This document shows positions 55,776-63,239 of a stretch of DNA of 64,000 nt, in pieces (position 1 is the stretch's first letter; every line of letters starts with the position of its first letter). Where the stretch lies: the NCBI GenBank assembly GCA_963831005.1, contig CAWHOW010000016.1:1-64000 (forward strand), written 5' to 3'. This stretch comes from CAWHOW01 sp963831005 (lineage in GTDB: Bacteria > Bacteroidota > Bacteroidia > Bacteroidales > CG2-30-32-10). Below the pieces are notes generated by a model. That model was not told the DNA's origin. It saw only the letters and a list, made by a program, of their open reading frames with translations, and did no database searches. A program made the position numbers and the translations under genes.

Positions 55776-56134
55776 ACTTGATTGAATTTTCAATTGCTTT
55801 AGCTAGGCTGGCAAAGAAAGAATAACTTTTGTTGTTTACGATAAGGCTACTTATGTTTTTCCTGTTGAATAAGAACTTGTTACTATTTTCAAGAAAAGAT
55901 GCTTAAGTATTTACTAATCTATGATAGAAAAACTTCTTCCCTCCTCCCCTCGTCACTCAGGCGAAACTCTTCGCTGGTAGGTAGTAAAGACCTTTAGTTA
56001 CAGGCTGGCTATTTTTAATTCTTGATTTCACTTCCATTTACCTCTTTACCAGACAAATAAAAATTGTATTAGGTTTTATGATAATGAGCAATATATACAC
56101 CACCAAAGGTTATTTTTTCCACGAAAGAATATGG
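55776..56134. other. Gene-free stretch left of the ISAs1 element
   Basis: Contains a small hairpin (gcgaa-actc-ttcgc near 55971) and T-rich sequence. Decayed coding remnants cannot be excluded; none recognised. Confidence 0.4.
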
Positions 56135-56144
56135 GATAGGATAA
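56135..56144. repeat. Target-site duplication, left copy
   Basis: GATAGGATAA immediately left of the IS terminal repeat; identical to 57355-57364. Confidence 0.9.
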
Positions 56145-57354
56145 CAGGGCAAACGCATTTAATTTTTTAAGATTTTAAGTAGATAATCATTATCCCATCC
56201 CGCATCAAGGCGTTTACCCTTGTTGCTTCTCTTCTTTGATTTTTCTTGTTTTATAAGATTTAAAGCTATTCTATTAATGATGGAGAAGTTTTCAACTGCA
56301 TTAACATTACGCTTCATACTTTTATCTTCCCCGAAAGATACATCTAAAACCCAGTGCAATGAATTTTCAATTCCCCAGTGTTTTCTGATTCCATTTGATA
56401 TTTTTCGAGCATCTGGTTTTATACTACTGATATATAAACGGAGCTCCCTCTCTTCTTTTCCTGTGTCTTTTATGATTCTGAGCGATTCTATTTTTACTAT
56501 TGATTTTATTCCTGCCCAGCGTGAAATGTTTTCTATATGTGAGAAATCAGTATAGACTGAACATTTGCGAGTTTCAATCCTTCCGTGTCCAAAATCTGTT
56601 TCTTCAAATTCATCTGTAGGCTTTGAAAATTTTATCGTATCCTTAATATCTTTTTCTAATGTTCCTTGATTACCTTTTACTGCTAATATATAATCAGCTT
56701 CTTTTTCGATAATCTTATCCGCTATTTCAGTTTGACAACCCATAGCATCAATGGTTATAATACACCCTCTTATTTCCAATATTTCCAGCAACTTTGGTAT
56801 AGCGGTAATTTCATTTGTCTTGTCACCTACTTTGATTTGACCTAATAATAAATGATTCTCATTTGCCCATGCACTTACCATATGTACAAATGACTTGGAG
56901 CCTTTATTTCTTGATCCCCGTATCGTTTTTCCGTCTATGCTGATTATTTCCCCATCTGTTATTTCTGCTATGGCACGTATCCAGTTTAAAAAACTTTGTT
57001 CCAATTGCTTTGGCTCTATTAAACTAAAAAATCTGTTAAATGTGTCATGCGATGGGATACCATTGGGAAGTTTAAGATATTGTTGTAACCATTCTTTTTT
57101 TGCATTCCCATAATTTTCGATATCATTCCATGTCTCTGCTCCACATATTACTGATGCTATGGTGATGAATATTATATCTTCAAGCAAATGTTCTTTCCTC
57201 CTTTCTATGCGAGGATCTTCTATGTTGGTGAAATAATCAATCGGTGTTGTCATGATTTTTTTCAACCAAGAAAATACTTTTCTACACTATAGGTACTTGC
57301 TTCGAGGAATATTTATAACCAGGCCTTTGTTAATATTTTAATGCGTTTGCCCTG
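56145..57354. mobile_element. Complete ISAs1-family insertion sequence, 1,210 bp
   Basis: Terminal inverted repeats CAGGGCAAACGCATT (left) and AATGCGTTTGCCCTG (right), 15 bp perfect and one mismatch further in. It carries a single intact transposase and is flanked by a perfect 10-bp target duplication. Removing the element and one copy rejoins sequence running toward P8. The intact gene and perfect duplication indicate a recent insertion. Confidence 0.93.
56159..57265 (-). CDS. ISAs1-family transposase
   Basis: 368 residues, intact. An N-terminal domain (DPRIERRKEHLLEDIIFITI) is followed by the DDE region: SIDGKTIRGSRNKGSK, TIDAMGCQTEIADKIIEKEA DYILAVKGNQ and the C-terminal RKHWGIENSLHWVLDVSFGE D that carries the catalytic E/D. 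The gene fills the element almost completely. Full-length compared with ISAs1 proteins (about 370). Confidence 0.93.
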   Translation of the reverse strand: MKKIMTTPIDYFTNIEDPRIERRKEHLLEDIIFITIASVICGAETWNDIENYGNAKKEWLQQYLKLPNGIPSHDTFNRFFSLIEPKQLEQSFLNWIRAIAEITDGEIISIDGKTIRGSRNKGSKSFVHMVSAWANENHLLLGQIKVGDKTNEITAIPKLLEILEIRGCIITIDAMGCQTEIADKIIEKEADYILAVKGNQGTLEKDIKDTIKFSKPTDEFEETDFGHGRIETRKCSVYTDFSHIENISRWAGIKSIVKIESLRIIKDTGKEERELRLYISSIKPDARKISNGIRKHWGIENSLHWVLDVSFGEDKSMKRNVNAVENFSIINRIALNLIKQEKSKKRSNKGKRLDAGWDNDYLLKILKN

Positions 57355-57364
57355 GATAGGATAA
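57355..57364. repeat. Target-site duplication, right copy
   Basis: GATAGGATAA, identical to 56135-56144. Confidence 0.9.
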
Positions 57365-57468
57365 AGAGAGGAAAAATAATTTATAAATAGACCCCAGTCA
57401 AGCTATATTAATATGCCTTAACAAGCTGAGTTGGTCATTTTTTTACTTTCTAAATAACCTTCGAAATT

Positions 57469-57536
57469 ATTAATCCTTTCTTAATTCACTCTTAATTCAC
57501 TCTTAATATCCTCCTCCTTTTATTGAATGACCTTTG
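57469..57536 (+). promoter_or_regulatory. TTAAT-box promoter P8 (SBBP-DoxX operon)
   Basis: Boxes at 57469 (ATTAAT), 57480, 57491, 57502 (CTTAAT); 21 bp to GACCTTTG (57529-57536), where the first base of TAnnTTTG is changed. CDS at 57583. The ISAs1 element lies 115 bp upstream. Confidence 0.85.
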
Positions 57537-57582
57537 TAATTAAATAGTATTGTACTTGAGATTTTTAATAAAAGAAAATATT

Positions 57583-58770
57583 ATGATAACTAAATTTATA
57601 AAATTCAGAACTGCCTTATTGGTTCTGCTTGGAATTGTTTGTACATCTTCCTATTCCCAGAACGCGATGAATTGGGAATGGGCAAATAATATTGAAGGCA
57701 CAAATAAGGATTACCCTTATGCCCTTGCAACTGATAAGGAAGGTAATAACTATGTAGTGGGAAGTTTTTCCGACACCTTAAAAGTTGGAACTATAACACT
57801 TATAAGCAAAGGTTCATTTGATATTTATTTGTTGAAGTATGATGCCAAAGGTGTTTTACTTTGGGCAAAGCAAGCCGGGGGTAGTGATTTGGACGAAGCT
57901 TATGGCGTGGCCCTTGATGAAACAGGAAACATTTATATGACAGGATATTTTTCAGGTTATGCCAATTTCTCTGGTATGCATGTAAAAAGTAATGGCGACA
58001 GGGATTTCTTTCTTGCAAAATATAGCCAAGACGGCGAACTGGTTTGGATCAAGCAGGGCAGCGGCGTAATTGATGATTACGGAACAGCCATTGCCGCTGA
58101 TAGAGCGGGGAATATATTTATTACAGGGGTATTCAAAGGAGCTTTGAATATTGGTAATACCAGTTATGTTTCAAAAGGAGATAAAAATATATTCATCATC
58201 AAGTACAATAGTAATGGGGACATTAAATGGTCAACAACAGGCGGAGGAAACAAGGCAGATGAATCTAATTCACTGGTAACCGATGCGAAAGGTAATATTT
58301 ATGTTACCGGAGACTTTGACGGAACAGCAGAATTTAATAAAAAGGTCATTGTGAGTGAAGGGAAAAAGGATGTATTCCTGGCAAAATACAATAATGATGG
58401 TGAAATACAATGGCTCAAACGGGGAGGAAGCTCTTCCGGTGTTGCACATGCATCATCCATAGCGTTGGATAAATCGGATAATATTTATGTAACCGGGGAA
58501 TTCAACTTTAAATTTAAATTTTGCGAAAACAATATCTGCAATCTTGGCGCATCAAATATATTTATCCTGAAATACAGTAACAATGGTGATATGCTTGCCG
58601 GAACACAAATAGGCGGAGCGGGTTATGATAAAGCCTATGGCATAGGGCTGGATGATATATCGAATATTTATGTTGTCGGATTTTTCAGTAAAGCCATTTC
58701 TATTGGCAATACTAATCTAAAGTCAATTGATGCCGACGACAGTTTTATTGCAAAACTTAAAAGCTTTTAA
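57583..58770 (+). CDS. SBBP-repeat beta-propeller protein without a T9SS domain
   Basis: 395 residues from ATG 57583; the ORF open further upstream would begin inside the leader. Signal peptide to about 27 (TSSYSQ). About seven SBBP blades (ALATDKEGNNYVVGSFSDTL, FLAKYSQDGELVWIKQ). The protein ends at a blade (SFIAKLKSF) and has no type A or B sorting domain, unlike the related protein at 9592. It is first in the P8 operon and would be exported by Sec alone. Confidence 0.8.
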   Translation: MITKFIKFRTALLVLLGIVCTSSYSQNAMNWEWANNIEGTNKDYPYALATDKEGNNYVVGSFSDTLKVGTITLISKGSFDIYLLKYDAKGVLLWAKQAGGSDLDEAYGVALDETGNIYMTGYFSGYANFSGMHVKSNGDRDFFLAKYSQDGELVWIKQGSGVIDDYGTAIAADRAGNIFITGVFKGALNIGNTSYVSKGDKNIFIIKYNSNGDIKWSTTGGGNKADESNSLVTDAKGNIYVTGDFDGTAEFNKKVIVSEGKKDVFLAKYNNDGEIQWLKRGGSSSGVAHASSIALDKSDNIYVTGEFNFKFKFCENNICNLGASNIFILKYSNNGDMLAGTQIGGAGYDKAYGIGLDDISNIYVVGFFSKAISIGNTNLKSIDADDSFIAKLKSF

Positions 58771-58773
58771 ATA

Positions 58774-59181
58774 ATGGAAACAAAAAAATCAAAAGGATTG
58801 AACATTACTTTATGGATTGTTCAAGTGTTATTAGCAGCCATGTTTTTAATAGCAGGTATAATGAAATCAAGCATGCCGATGGAGCAATTATATGTTTCAA
58901 TGGCATGGACTAAAGATGTCCCAATGGGCCTGGTGCGTTTTATTGGTATATCAGAGTTGCTTGGGGCTATTGGCTTACTATTGCCATCAATCCTTCGCAT
59001 CAAACCTGTCCTCACACCTGTTGCGGCATCAGCACTGATAGTGGTATTGGTACTTGCTATCTTCTTTCATATTTCAAGAGGTGAAGCGAATATAATTGGA
59101 ATGCATATAGTACTTATACTCGTTGCATTATTTGTTGCCTGGGGAAGGTTTAAGAAGGTTCCTATCAGGGCTAAGAAATAA
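58774..59181 (+). CDS. DoxX-family membrane protein
   Basis: 135 residues, four transmembrane segments, DoxX/DUF-type (LWIVQVLLAAMFLIAGIMKS; LVRFIGISELLGAIGLLLPS; ILVALFVAWGRFKKVP). It starts 3 bp after the SBBP gene, so the two are co-translated. Function unknown; often in redox and stress operons. Confidence 0.8.
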   Translation: METKKSKGLNITLWIVQVLLAAMFLIAGIMKSSMPMEQLYVSMAWTKDVPMGLVRFIGISELLGAIGLLLPSILRIKPVLTPVAASALIVVLVLAIFFHISRGEANIIGMHIVLILVALFVAWGRFKKVPIRAKK

Positions 59182-59232
59182 ACAAATGAACATTTTGTAC
59201 AAAATGTTGAATTATTATAAAGAGATAAACTA

Positions 59233-59616
59233 ATGACAATAAATACTAAAATCCAGGCTAACCATCAAACCGTGATACCATACTTAATTGTAAAAAATGC
59301 AAAAAAGTTCCTTGATTTTACGAGGGTTGTTTTTGCTGCAACAGAAACAAGCAAAGTGATGAGAGATGAGAATACAATTATGCATGCAGAAGTTATGATC
59401 GGGGAATGCACTATTATGTTTGCCGACTCCACAGATATTTATACACCTGAACCGGCAGGTCTTCTTGTTTATGTTGACAATGCAGATATTACTTATAAAA
59501 AGTCGATTGAAGCCGGGGCAACTGTTATAACACCACTTTCCGACCAGCCTTACGGACGGACAGGTGGAGTAAAAGATCCATTTGGTAACACATGGTGGAT
59601 CACATCAGTTATATAG
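59233..59616 (+). CDS. VOC (glyoxalase/bleomycin-resistance type) protein
   Basis: 127 residues. PhnB-like VOC fold: TVIPYLIVKNAKKFLDFTR, MHAEVMIGECTIMFADSTD, GRTGGVKDPFGNTWWITSVI. Metal-dependent isomerase or reductase of small toxic metabolites, substrate unknown. Fifty-one bp after DoxX. Confidence 0.85.
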   Translation: MTINTKIQANHQTVIPYLIVKNAKKFLDFTRVVFAATETSKVMRDENTIMHAEVMIGECTIMFADSTDIYTPEPAGLLVYVDNADITYKKSIEAGATVITPLSDQPYGRTGGVKDPFGNTWWITSVI

Positions 59617-59655
59617 ATTACTAGTTGTAAATGACCGATGTTAAAGACCAAAGAA

Positions 59656-60036
59656 ATGAAGGATACTAATAATTACATTCCCGGTGTATGCAACATTGGC
59701 AAAGAAGAAAGGAAGAAGCGAAGACAGTCCGGTTACATTGGATTGATTATAGCAGTTCTTATGTATTCCCTATTCTTTTATTTCGATTCAATAAAAGGAA
59801 TTCGCTTTCTTGTTTTTTTTCCGGCTGCAATATCAGCAAGTGGTTTTTTACAATCACGAATGCATTTCTGTGTAGGCTTCGGCTCGTCCCAAATGTTCAA
59901 TTTTGGCACTGTAGGGAATTTCACCAAAGTAGAGAATGAAGAATTTATTAAAAAAGACAGGAAGAAAGCAAGGTCAATACTTTATTACTCTGTTTTAATA
60001 GGGGGCGTTGTAGGTTTATTGGCAACACTTATCTGA
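59656..60036 (+). CDS. Two-helix conserved membrane protein of unknown function
   Basis: 126 residues from ATG 59656; the ATG at 59638 adds six residues without support. N-terminal NYIPGVCNIGKEERKKRRQS G motif, two transmembrane segments (about 25-47, about 52-72) and the conserved FCVGFGSSQMFNFGTVGNF segment. I recognise the family only by this signature and by its occurrence in several phyla; no function known. Within the P8 operon. Confidence 0.6.
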   Translation: MKDTNNYIPGVCNIGKEERKKRRQSGYIGLIIAVLMYSLFFYFDSIKGIRFLVFFPAAISASGFLQSRMHFCVGFGSSQMFNFGTVGNFTKVENEEFIKKDRKKARSILYYSVLIGGVVGLLATLI

Positions 60037-60093
60037 TCAATGGCTGTCTAAAAATTCTGTGGGTTACTAATAAAACTAATAAAAGAATGCATT

Positions 60094-60711
60094 ATGGAAA
60101 ACAATTCACTGCTTAATATTAAAATTATCATCGGGAGCACACGCCAGAACAGGTTCAGCGATAGACCGGCATACTGGATTTTAGAAGAAATTAATAAGAA
60201 AGAAAACGTAAAAGCTAAAATCCTTGACCTGCGCGATTACCCTATGCCTTTCTTTGACGAGCCTATCAGCCCGGGCAGGTTGAATGAAAATTATTCTTCT
60301 GAAGAGGTTAAAAAATGGTCGGCAAAAATTAAAGAAGGCGATGCTTTTATTATTGTTACACCTGAATATAATCATGGGTACCCTGCAATATTAAAAAATG
60401 CCATTGATTCTATTTACTCTGAGTGGAATTATAAAGCTGTTGGTTTTATAGGTTATGGAGGCAGCGGTGGAGCCCGCAGTATAGAACAGTTGCGCCAGGT
60501 TGTCAATGAACTTCGAATGGTTCCTATAAGGAATGCACTTCACCTCCCGTTTGAAGTTTACATGGCTGCAATGAAAGAAAAAGCGCCGGTAAATCCTGAT
60601 CTGTTCACCCCGCTGAAACAAGGATTTAGGGGAAATCTTGTGGAGGGATTCCTACAGGAATTAATAGAGATGGCAAGAACTTTACAACAATCGAGGCTAC
60701 ACAAAGTTTAA
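60094..60711 (+). CDS. NADPH-dependent FMN reductase (flavodoxin-like)
   Basis: 205 residues. FMN motif IIIGSTRQNRFSDRPAYWIL; PFFDEPISPGRL; TPEYNHGYPAILKNAIDSIY; a glycine-rich GYGGSGGARS loop. Reduces quinones or azo compounds with NADPH. In the stress operon it probably lowers quinone-driven superoxide. Confidence 0.9.
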   Translation: MENNSLLNIKIIIGSTRQNRFSDRPAYWILEEINKKENVKAKILDLRDYPMPFFDEPISPGRLNENYSSEEVKKWSAKIKEGDAFIIVTPEYNHGYPAILKNAIDSIYSEWNYKAVGFIGYGGSGGARSIEQLRQVVNELRMVPIRNALHLPFEVYMAAMKEKAPVNPDLFTPLKQGFRGNLVEGFLQELIEMARTLQQSRLHKV

Positions 60712-60795
60712 CCCTTCTAAAAACATGAATGCGCTAATCGGAGTTCCGGTTTATTACAAACTTATGACAGTTTTTAGAGCAGAACTTTAACATAA

Positions 60796-62157
60796 GTGAA
60801 AAATAATACGACTGCGGATAATAAGGAACTCCATAATGGCTGGCATAAAAAAGCCACGAGCCTGTCCATGCCAGAAGTAAATGCGTCTATTGCGGTTGAT
60901 TCGTCAGCCGGTTTTTGGCGAAAACTTTTAGCCTTTTCAGGGCCTGGCTTCCTGGTTGCAGTAGGTTATATGGATCCTGGTAACTGGGCAACTGACCTGG
61001 CCGGTGGCGCCCAATTTGGCTATATGCTTTTGTCGGTCATTATGATCTCCAACCTGATGGCCATTCTTCTGCAGCACCTTTCACTAAAACTTGGTATTGT
61101 TTCAGGTCGTGACCTGGCACAGGCTTGCCGCGACAATTATTCGAAAAGATTCTCTATCTTTTTATGGATACTTTGTGAAATTGCTATTGCCGCATGCGAC
61201 CTTGCTGAAGTTATCGGTTCTGCGGTTGCACTGAACTTACTGTTCAAAATTCCTCTGGTAGTTGGTGTTATTCTTACTGCATCGGATGTTCTTATTGTAT
61301 TATACCTTCAAAACAAAGGCTTCCGTTACATCGAAGCGCTGGTTGTAACTCTTATAGGAGTTATTGGAATTGGTTTTCTTTACGAACTGATTGTTTCAAA
61401 TCCTTCAATGATGGAAGTTTTGGGAGGATTTATTCCCAGTCCGCAAGTAATTACAAATCCTTCCATGCTTTATATTGCAATAGGAATACTTGGAGCTACG
61501 GTTATGCCCCATAACCTATACCTGCATTCAAGCATAGTGCAGACACGAAAATATATAAGGAATAACGAAGGGAAAAAAATGGCTATCAAGTTTGCAACTA
61601 TTGATTCCACTTTTGCACTTACCCTTGCACTATTCATTAATGCTGCCATTTTGATCCTAAGTGCGGCTGTTTTTCATGGCAGCGGCCACCAGGATGTGGC
61701 GGACATTAAAGATGCTTATATGTTATTAAGCCCGCTTCTCGGAGCGCCGCTTGCAAGTGTTCTTTTTGCGGTATCGCTTCTCGCTTCAGGGCAGAATGCA
61801 ACTTTAACGGGCACTATGGCCGGGCAAATAGTAATGGAAGGTTTTCTGAACATTCGTTTACGCCCATGGGTGCGCCGTTTGCTGACACGTCTTGTGGCTA
61901 TTGTTCCGGCTGTTATCGTCGCCGCTATATATGGAGAGCGTGGCATTGGCAGCCTGCTTATACTTTCGCAGGTGATACTCTCCCTGCAATTAAGCTTTGC
62001 CGTGGTGCCACTGATTATATTTACAAGCAGCCGGTTAAAGATGGGCCAATACGCGAATTCTACCTGGCTTAAGATTACGTCATGGGTTGTAGCTGTTATT
62101 ATCATTGCGCTCAATGCTTTTCTTTTGTACCAGATCATTATTGAATTTTTTAAATAG
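60796..62157 (+). CDS. mntH: Nramp-family divalent metal transporter
   Basis: 453 residues from GTG 60796; ATG 60868 (MPEVNASIAV) is the alternative start. Eleven predicted membrane helices; the metal-binding helix 1 motif is DPGNWATD and helix 6 has MPHNLYLHSSIVQTR. It imports Mn2+ (and Fe2+) with protons, supplying Mn to superoxide dismutase. A universal-stress-protein gene follows, a pairing recurrent for Nramp in bacteria. Confidence 0.93.
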   Translation: MKNNTTADNKELHNGWHKKATSLSMPEVNASIAVDSSAGFWRKLLAFSGPGFLVAVGYMDPGNWATDLAGGAQFGYMLLSVIMISNLMAILLQHLSLKLGIVSGRDLAQACRDNYSKRFSIFLWILCEIAIAACDLAEVIGSAVALNLLFKIPLVVGVILTASDVLIVLYLQNKGFRYIEALVVTLIGVIGIGFLYELIVSNPSMMEVLGGFIPSPQVITNPSMLYIAIGILGATVMPHNLYLHSSIVQTRKYIRNNEGKKMAIKFATIDSTFALTLALFINAAILILSAAVFHGSGHQDVADIKDAYMLLSPLLGAPLASVLFAVSLLASGQNATLTGTMAGQIVMEGFLNIRLRPWVRRLLTRLVAIVPAVIVAAIYGERGIGSLLILSQVILSLQLSFAVVPLIIFTSSRLKMGQYANSTWLKITSWVVAVIIIALNAFLLYQIIIEFFK

Positions 62158-62184
62158 GACTTTAAAACAACGAAAGGATCACCC

Positions 62185-62598
62185 ATGTACTCACACATCC
62201 TCATACCTCTCGAAAACAGTTGCACCGACAATGTTATTTTAGTTCATATCCGTCCGCTTGCCAGGCTTACTAAAGCAAAGCTTACTTTTGTACATGTTGC
62301 AGATGGCTTCATGGCAAGGAACCAGAAAGACCTTGGTGAATCGGAAGAAATGCGTGATGATTATCAATACCTGAAACGCCGTGAACTTGAATTTCAGAAT
62401 GAGGGCTTTGATGTTAAAGCGGTGCTACTATTTGGCGAACCATACAAGGAAATACTGGCATTGGCAGAAAAAGAACAATGTGATCTTATTGCAATGGCTA
62501 CCCATGGACATCGCTTCCTGAGCGATATCATTCTTGGTTCGGTTGCTTCCGACCTCAGGCACAGCACAAGGATACCGGTATTGCAAATTAGGGCTTGA
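62185..62598 (+). CDS. Universal stress protein (UspA family)
   Basis: 137 residues. N-terminal HILIPLENSCTDNVILVHIR; ATP motif ATHGHRFLSDIILGSVASDL RH. Twenty-eight bp after the Nramp gene and likely co-translated; probably regulates or accompanies metal uptake under stress. Confidence 0.88.
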   Translation: MYSHILIPLENSCTDNVILVHIRPLARLTKAKLTFVHVADGFMARNQKDLGESEEMRDDYQYLKRRELEFQNEGFDVKAVLLFGEPYKEILALAEKEQCDLIAMATHGHRFLSDIILGSVASDLRHSTRIPVLQIRA

Positions 62599-62736
62599 TA
62601 ACAGGCTTTTATGAAAATTGATGATAGATAAGCAAATGTAAAACCTATACTTCCCTGTCTAAATGCGAGGCAAGTGCCAGTCATTTTTTCACCTCCTGCA
62701 TTGACTTCGCCACTCCCCTGAGTAATTTCGGCAGTT

Positions 62737-62820
62737 GCGCGAGCCGCATCCGCACATGCGCAAGCCACATCCGCAGTTGCGCACGCCACATCCGCACATG
62801 CGCAAACCACATCCGCACAT
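62737..62820. repeat. 21-bp tandem array D, 4 units plus degenerate flanks
   Basis: Units GCGCAAGCCACATCCGCAGT start at 62737, 62758, 62779 and 62800; a partial unit continues at 62821. On the minus strand one frame runs 62906-62394 (170 codons) and gives ADVACAC and ADVVCAC heptads inside a longer ORF that overlaps the USP gene antisense. The array sits between the USP gene and a histidine kinase. Confidence 0.9.
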
Positions 62821-62821
62821 G

Positions 62822-63057
62822 CGCAAGCGGTTAAATCTATCCCCGAAATGGTTAACAGTGAAGCAATATTGGCAATTGCAACTGCGCTCAAACTTCCCTT
62901 AGCCACAGCGTTATAATGCTGTATTAGGGGATTTGCGAAAAGAACTAAGCTTAGCTCTGTCTATAATTTTCAGTAATACGGGTTGCCCTATAATCCAATA
63001 TCCATTTATCAATTATTAACGGATGTTACACCCAAATGATCTGATACTGTCATTAAT
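62822..63057. other. Gene-free stretch
   Basis: No gene; leads into the palindromic element. Confidence 0.4.
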
Positions 63058-63212
63058 TTGGATTCCTCACTGCGTTCGGAATGACATATAAAGTTGATGG
63101 ATTAGGGGGGATAAGGTGGCGATTTGCTAAAAGCAAATCGCCACCTTATCCCCAACAAGAAAAAAATTAAATTGTCATTCCGAATGAAACGAAGTGGAAT
63201 GAGGAATCTAAA
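63058..63212. repeat. Nested palindromic element with a 22-bp perfect stem
   Basis: The inner hairpin 63107-63153 has 22 perfect pairs (GGGGATAAGGTGGCGATTTG and complement, 3-nt loop). It is framed by outer inverted arms: ggattcctcactgcgttcgg on the left and tgaaacgaagtggaatgagg on the right, with aatgaca/tgtcatt. The outer arms match the common intergenic repeat of this phylum. It may be a small mobile or REP-like element, or a bidirectional terminator. It separates the USP and kinase genes. Confidence 0.8.
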
Positions 63213-63239
63213 AATGGGAAAATATTCTTTTACTTAACA

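Noticed and set aside
62737..62820. CRISPR-like or integron-like array
   Set aside because: Period 21 bp without spacers; no integrase or attC structure.
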